Assembly (NCBI GenBank): GCA_934255105.1
Contig: CAKQNH010000153.1
Location: 1 to 8,556, forward strand
DNA length: 8,556 bases
Origin: an uncultured Pirellulaceae bacterium
Lineage (GTDB): Bacteria > Planctomycetota > Planctomycetia > Pirellulales > Pirellulaceae
Reading direction: 5' to 3'
Below, piece by piece: positions 5,231 to 8,556 of the stretch; position 1 is the stretch's first letter; each line of letters starts with the position of its first letter. Made by a program: the position numbers and the translations under genes. The notes below the pieces were generated by a model. That model had not been told where the DNA came from and made no database searches. It worked only from the letters and a program-made list of their open reading frames with translations.

Positions 5231-5701
5231 ATGCAAACGGACCACTTACACATCCCACCGGCCGAACCAGCTCCATCCCCGGAGCTGAATCAATTTGATC
5301 AATGGTGCTTGCTCGAAATCATGGGGCATCAGCGGTACGCCGGCCGAGTCACCGAGCAGACCATTGGCGGCACATCCTTTTTGCGGATCCACATCCCCGC
5401 CACGCCTGGGAAAGTCGCCTTCACCAAATTCTTCAGCGCCTCCAGCGTCTACGCCATCACGCCTATAGCGGAAGACTTGGCTCGCGGCATCGCCCAGAAG
5501 CTCGACCAAGAGCCCATCAGCGTCTACGACCTACCCGAGGCCCTGCGTGAGAAGCTCCGTCAGCTCGCAACGCCGCGCATCAACCGTGCTCCCTATAACG
5601 ACGACGGCAACGATGACGATCCCGATTTGTACGACGTCCCCGACTCTATCCAAGACGACATCCGCCAGATCGCCACCCCCGGGCAGCAACCCGACGATTA
5701 A
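5231..5701 (+). CDS. Conserved phage-type hypothetical protein (156 aa)
   Basis: The segment FDQWCLLEIMGHQRYAGRVTEQ, then IGGTSFLRIHIPATPG, then FFSASSVYAITPIAEDLARG (about residues 22-98), resembles small proteins found in many prophages with a W/C-L-x-E-(I/L)-MGH-x-x-x-AGR-V core and a Y-x-I/E-TP ending. Their biochemical role is unknown to me. The C-terminal 40 residues are acidic (NDDGNDDDPDLYDVPDS), possibly mimicking nucleic acid or binding a partner. GGAGA at 5215-5219 inside the preceding gene serves ATG 5231. It is followed by an intergenic hairpin repeat. Confidence 0.8.
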   Translation: MQTDHLHIPPAEPAPSPELNQFDQWCLLEIMGHQRYAGRVTEQTIGGTSFLRIHIPATPGKVAFTKFFSASSVYAITPIAEDLARGIAQKLDQEPISVYDLPEALREKLRQLATPRINRAPYNDDGNDDDPDLYDVPDSIQDDIRQIATPGQQPDD

Positions 5702-5735
5702 CGTAGCCCGGCGGTCTCCGCCGAATTGCATTTCC
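5702..5735 (+). repeat. Intergenic hairpin repeat, copy 1
   Basis: The stem CGGCGG-TCT-CCGCCG (5709-5723) starts right after the stop codon of the 156-aa gene. The stretch aligns with 7238-7271: TAGCCCG, CTCCG and ATTGCATTTCC against TGGCCCG, CTCCG and ATTGCATCTCC. The hairpin pairing is kept although the stem bases differ, as expected for a structured repeat. It may stabilise or partly end mRNA. Confidence 0.5.
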
Positions 5736-5762
5736 TCGCCTATCTCAATTCGGAAAATACAA

Positions 5763-6149
5763 ATGAACGCATGCGATCCGCAGCAACCTGAATATCTACC
5801 TGTGCCAGTTGAGGCGGCCGTCGACGTAGCGATGAGATACGGAAAAGACATTGTCATCATCACATGCGTCGACATCTCGAACGATCGCATGCACGTGACC
5901 ACCTTCGGCCGGCTCTCATCTCACAAGACTTATGCCGCAGAACTCGGCGATCGTGTAGGACAAGTCATCAGCGAGTGCAATCAGCAGGAACGCTACGAAG
6001 ACTTCCGCTACGTCGACCAAGCCAAACGCGCGGAACAGATCCGCGCTCTACGTGATTTGGCGGCTGATTTTGTTGCTTCGTATGAGATACGCCCGATGGG
6101 CGATCTTTACACCCGCGCATTATCGCTTCTATCCGAAACGGAGGTTTGA
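5763..6149 (+). CDS. Hypothetical phage-type protein (128 aa)
   Basis: The N-terminal half carries PVEAAVDVAMRYGKDIVIITC, then VDISNDRMHVTTFGRLSS. Phage proteins with RYGK-x-x-x-V(I)-x-x-x-D-x-x-x-x-x-x-H-V-T-T-x-G-R are familiar as hypothetical proteins with a small alpha/beta fold. The C-terminal half is helical and charged (NQQERYEDFRYVDQAKRAEQ). I chose ATG 5763, with a weak GGAAA upstream. The frame extends back to 5547, but that part overlaps the previous gene and is not coding. GGAGG at the end of this gene (6140-6144) serves the next start, 4 nt after the stop. Confidence 0.75.
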   Translation: MNACDPQQPEYLPVPVEAAVDVAMRYGKDIVIITCVDISNDRMHVTTFGRLSSHKTYAAELGDRVGQVISECNQQERYEDFRYVDQAKRAEQIRALRDLAADFVASYEIRPMGDLYTRALSLLSETEV

Positions 6150-6153
6150 TCCC

Positions 6154-6399
6154 ATGACCACGCGCAACAACGATGCGTTCAAAGCCGCAACCCGTCATCT
6201 AGCCTGCCCGATATGCGGCACACCATTCCGCGAAAATGCGTGCACCGAAGCCATGGACTATTGGGGCCACTTCGCCGACTTGGAATGCGATAAATGTGGC
6301 ACCACCTGTCACGTTACCACCAAAGTCCGCCGCACATTCACCATCGAGCTCGTCAACCAGATGCCATGGTCTCCCGACCAGATGCCGCCCGCCCAGTAG
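6154..6399 (+). CDS. Zinc-ribbon-type small protein (81 aa)
   Basis: A CPIC pair (C18, C21) and a CDKC pair (C45, C48) spaced 23 residues apart give a classic four-cysteine zinc ribbon; C30 is extra. Between the pairs is an acidic aromatic stretch, DYWGHFADLE. The C-terminus is strand-rich (VTTKVRRTFTIELV). GGAGG at 6140-6144 sets ATG 6154. The role is unknown; DNA or RNA binding is an inference. It is not obviously a paralogue of the 78-aa zinc protein. Confidence 0.75.
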   Translation: MTTRNNDAFKAATRHLACPICGTPFRENACTEAMDYWGHFADLECDKCGTTCHVTTKVRRTFTIELVNQMPWSPDQMPPAQ

Positions 6400-6439
6400 C
6401 TCTGCAACCATCAATCTCACATCATCAATCGGAACCCCC

Positions 6440-7237
6440 ATGGACATTTACATTGACGGATCCAATTTAATCCACCGACTGCACCACACATGCCCCAGCG
6501 TATCCATCGCCCGCAGTCGGCTCATGTCCTGGCTTCACATCCTGGACCGCTCCTATCGACCGGAATTCATGCGAGTCGCGCTGGACAGCCCCGGCACCAC
6601 GTGGCGTCACCAGCTTTGTCCCGACTACAAAGGCAACCGCGACGACAAACCGGCCGAGCTCCTCGAGCTATTCGAGCTGGCCGCCCAAGACATCGCTGCC
6701 CATTACTGCACCGTCAGCGTACCCGGCCACGAAGCCGACGACATTCTGGCCACATGGGCTCACAAGCAGTTTAATACCGGCGGGCAATGCGTCATCGTTT
6801 CCGCCGACAAAGATCTCTATCAGCTTGTGCGGAAGGACTCCATCACTCTACTCCGAGACTTCCACACCCACGCCGGCAACCTTACCCACTGTCAGTTTTT
6901 TACCTTCGACCACTTCGTAGAAAAAACCCGGCTACTTCCGCCGCAGTGGCCGCACTACCGCGCCTTGACCGGCGACAAATCCGACAACCTTCCCGGCGTC
7001 CTGGGCATAGGCCCTAAGCACGCCACCGCGCTGCTTGAGCGATACCTCACCATCGACGAAGCCGTCGCAGCCATCAAAGCCTGGGCCACCGTCCCGTTGC
7101 CCTCCAAGCTGATTAGCCGGCTCGTCGGCGACTACGACGCTGGCACCATCCCCAACCTCATTCGGTTGCACACCCTCACCCGCACCGTCCCCTTTACCAC
7201 CGTCAGTTCACCACTCGCCGCCCCCGTGGGCTCCTAG
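6440..7237 (+). CDS. 5'-3' exonuclease / flap endonuclease (FEN, PolI N-terminal family)
   Basis: A 265-aa stand-alone structure-specific nuclease like the T5 and T7-type phage exonucleases, removing RNA primers and 5' flaps in replication. The metal-binding acidic residues appear in order: D6 (MDIYIDGSN), E98-A-D100-D101, D123-K-D125 (SADKDLYQL) and D179-K-S-D182 (TGDKSDNLPG). The DNA-contact helix has DYKGNR (62-67), and the helix-hairpin-helix motif GVLGIGPKHATALLERY follows. No polymerase domain is attached, which points to a phage or mobile-element gene. Translation starts at ATG 6440, since the motif begins immediately there; the ribosome site is weak (GGAA). It is part of the csrA operon, 40 nt after the previous gene. 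Confidence 0.93.
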   Translation: MDIYIDGSNLIHRLHHTCPSVSIARSRLMSWLHILDRSYRPEFMRVALDSPGTTWRHQLCPDYKGNRDDKPAELLELFELAAQDIAAHYCTVSVPGHEADDILATWAHKQFNTGGQCVIVSADKDLYQLVRKDSITLLRDFHTHAGNLTHCQFFTFDHFVEKTRLLPPQWPHYRALTGDKSDNLPGVLGIGPKHATALLERYLTIDEAVAAIKAWATVPLPSKLISRLVGDYDAGTIPNLIRLHTLTRTVPFTTVSSPLAAPVGS

Positions 7238-7271
7238 TGTGGCCCGACGCTCCGTGTCGGTATTGCATCTC
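7238..7271 (+). repeat. Intergenic hairpin repeat, copy 2
   Basis: CCGAC/GTCGG (7244-7248/7256-7260), loop GCTCCGT, begins right after the exonuclease stop and aligns with 5702-5735. Similarity continues weakly to the next ATG (ATCTCAAATCC against ATCTCAATTCGG), so the two whole gaps may share an origin. Confidence 0.5.
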
Positions 7272-7295
7272 CCTCAAATCTCAAATCCTAATCCC

Positions 7296-7592
7296 ATGCC
7301 CAAACCACCAACAAGTTTTAAACAGTTGCGTAGCTCCATAGCCGACTCCACCTGCATCGTCATCATCATTCCTAGCGACGACTTCGACGCCAAGATCTCA
7401 GTCGAACTCGGCGTAGCCGTACTGCTGGGCAAGCCCATCATTGCCGTCATCCGACCTGGCGTCACCGTTAGTGAGAAGCTCGCCAAGCTTGTTGATCGAT
7501 TCATCGAGCTCGACCCCGCCGACCATCGCCGCTGCACCGCAGCCATCACGAAAGCCGTGAAAGAGATCGGCCTGCAGCCCAACGGCAAGTAG
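7296..7592 (+). CDS. Nucleoside 2-deoxyribosyltransferase-like small protein (98 aa)
   Basis: The pattern ADSTCIVIIIPSDDFDAKIS, then VELGVAVLLGKPIIAVIRPG (residues 16-55), fits the flavodoxin-like fold of nucleoside 2-deoxyribosyltransferases and related short phage proteins. A hydrophobic strand is followed by an acidic loop, an E-L-G helix with E37 at the catalytic Glu position, and a GKP(I/L) strand. Full enzymes are about 150 aa or more, so at 98 aa this is a minimal version lacking part of the nucleoside site. Nucleotide sensing, salvage or base modification are possible roles; activity is not certain. ATG 7296 is favoured over GTG 7239, which lies inside the hairpin repeat. Confidence 0.6.
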   Translation: MPKPPTSFKQLRSSIADSTCIVIIIPSDDFDAKISVELGVAVLLGKPIIAVIRPGVTVSEKLAKLVDRFIELDPADHRRCTAAITKAVKEIGLQPNGK

Positions 7593-7655
7593 CCGCCTCA
7601 TCGTCGATCAGAACGCAGGCCGGAGTGCCCGCAAGGAACTTGAAGGAACTAGCCC

Positions 7656-8024
7656 ATGCAAACTCATACGTCCCACGCGCTGCCTCACGAGCTACCACAA
7701 CGAATCCGTTGGACGCTTCAGCCCTGGCAGCGTGAATTGATACTCGACGTATTGAGCTACATGCTCACCCACGAATTCTCAGGCCGCGTAGACGATCTGC
7801 TGGCCGAGCTGCTCAACTATCTCCCCGAGATCCAATTCGACCCACGCCCGACGATCACCGTCATCGATGACAAAGCACCATGGTGGCCGCTGACCATCCA
7901 GCGCAAGCCTCCCAGCCGTCCTGTCGGCGATGTTTTCAGTGATCTCAAGTATTACGACGTCTGCGATTGCGGGCTCTTCTCGCTTATCCACCGAGCCGAG
8001 CAGGCTGCGGAGGACATGCAATGA
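7656..8024 (+). CDS. Hypothetical protein (122 aa)
   Basis: Not recognised. A helical first half (PWQRELILDVLSYMLTHEFS, then a Leu-rich helix VDDLLAELLNYLPEI) leads to a Pro-rich aromatic middle (DDKAPWWPLTIQRKPPSRP) and a C-terminal part with CDCG. It is soluble. AAGGA at 7643-7647 fits ATG 7656. Its stop overlaps the next start by ATGA, and CGGAGG near its end (8008-8013) serves the next gene, so the two are translationally coupled. It might be a partner of the winged-helix protein. Confidence 0.7.
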   Translation: MQTHTSHALPHELPQRIRWTLQPWQRELILDVLSYMLTHEFSGRVDDLLAELLNYLPEIQFDPRPTITVIDDKAPWWPLTIQRKPPSRPVGDVFSDLKYYDVCDCGLFSLIHRAEQAAEDMQ

Positions 8025-8556
8025 GCAATAGCGATGATCTGCGTAATCGTCCCCTGGTCGCATTGGCCGAAGAAAAGGACAGGGTTGATTCGGAGCTGCA
8101 GCGCGAAGCACAGGCTAGACGAGCGATAATTCGGCAGCGGATACTCACCGCTCAAACTGCCGCTGAAACGCTCGGCATTCGGCCACGCAGCACACCATGG
8201 AAGCTGATTGGCCTAATCGCCAAGATAGCCGGCTGGGAGCCCCTGCAGACCACCAAAGGGGAATTATGCCGAGACACCGACATTGATTGTCGTGCCTCCG
8301 CTCTGAAATCCGCTCTTGCGAAGCTCGAAGCCAGCGGGCTATTAACCCGTGCCACGCTCTACGCTTCCACATGCGTAGGAAAACTGGAGACAGTGGGAAT
8401 AGAACTCCAATTGCAAATTAAAACGATCCACTCGCTGAGCGAAAATGCACCTTCCGGTGGTAGTGTGGTACGCCGCCGAAACCCGGTCGCTAACCCGGTC
8501 GCTAACCCGGTCGCTAACCCGGTCGCTAACCCGGTCGCTAACCCGGTCGCTAACCC
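8021..8556 (+). CDS. Winged-helix DNA-binding protein with NPVA repeats, partial (open at window end)
   Basis: The frame is open from ATG 8021 to the window end (at least 178 codons) and is incomplete at its 3' end. The N-terminal 50 residues are a charged helix (DRVDSELQREAQARRA). Residues about 58-112 look like a winged helix: TPWKLIGLIAKIAGWEPLQT, then a KGELCRDTDID...SALKSALAKLEASGLL helix-turn-helix and wing. After a Ser/Gly linker and RRR, the tetrapeptide Asn-Pro-Val-Ala repeats from residue 154. The layout suits a phage replication initiator or helicase loader, in the manner of lambda O, whose gene contains the origin repeats. That assignment is inference. CGGAGG 7 nt upstream supports the start. 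Confidence 0.7.
   Translation, partial: MSNSDDLRNRPLVALAEEKDRVDSELQREAQARRAIIRQRILTAQTAAETLGIRPRSTPWKLIGLIAKIAGWEPLQTTKGELCRDTDIDCRASALKSALAKLEASGLLTRATLYASTCVGKLETVGIELQLQIKTIHSLSENAPSGGSVVRRRNPVANPVANPVANPVANPVANPVAN
8480..8556 (+). repeat. Perfect 12-bp tandem repeat (at least 6 copies)
   Basis: AACCCGGTCGCT repeats six times without a single change (8480-8551), plus five bases at the window end, so the array continues beyond it. The unit is a multiple of three and codes NPVA in frame with the winged-helix gene. Perfect identity implies recent expansion or active homogenisation. Possible roles are iteron-like binding sites, a repetitive protein tail, or length variation by slippage. Confidence 0.9.

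Noticed and set aside
8145..8372. Minus-strand 75-codon frame
   Set aside because: It is a shadow of the winged-helix gene, which has better start signals and coupling.
8480..8556. CRISPR array
   Set aside because: Units are 12 bp, directly adjacent with no spacers, and in frame with an open reading frame.

Overview
The window looks like accessory DNA from a bacterium with about 58% GC, with moderate support for Planctomycetota (Pirellulaceae-like). The support is the codon usage, the short hairpin repeats between genes and the style of the small proteins; no single marker proves it. It begins with a tRNA-Phe gene and continues into what reads as an integrated phage or integrative element: a tyrosine recombinase, then a compact one-direction operon of small genes, most of unknown function, with replication-type proteins at its distal end.

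Layout. 1-235: tRNA-Phe, a leader with competing helices, and a strong intrinsic terminator immediately before the next gene. 236-1096: a membrane-anchored protein of unknown function. 1097-1309: non-coding DNA with three inverted repeats, one over a TTGACA box. 1310-1528: a small conserved-looking protein. 1539-1615: a tRNA-like RNA without a D-arm. 1894-3087: tyrosine recombinase. 3088-3248: a string of hairpins. 3249-3590 (minus strand): a small gene convergent with the recombinase. 3591-3877: a hairpin, an operator-like inverted repeat and a second tRNA-like RNA, followed by the main operon.

Main operon (3878 to the window end, plus strand): a short csrA-like gene, a zinc-ribbon protein, two helical proteins (157 and 133 aa), a phage-type 156-aa protein, a 128-aa protein, a second zinc-ribbon protein, a stand-alone 5'-3' exonuclease/flap endonuclease, a small nucleoside-deoxyribosyltransferase-like protein, a 122-aa unknown, and a winged-helix protein open at the window end. 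Four junctions are ATGA stop/start overlaps, indicating translational coupling. The exonuclease, a C-terminal sliding-clamp-type motif in the 133-aa protein and the terminal winged-helix gene with perfect 12-bp tandem repeats suggest an early or replication module. The CsrA-like protein is positioned to control it after transcription.

The most unusual signal is the pair of related tRNA-like elements (1539-1615 and 3769-3839). Each has a closed acceptor-type stem and a perfect T-arm with loop TTCGATT, but a 10-nt single strand replaces the D-arm and an 8-10 bp hairpin replaces the anticodon arm. They flank the recombinase and lie just upstream of the recombinase region and of csrA.
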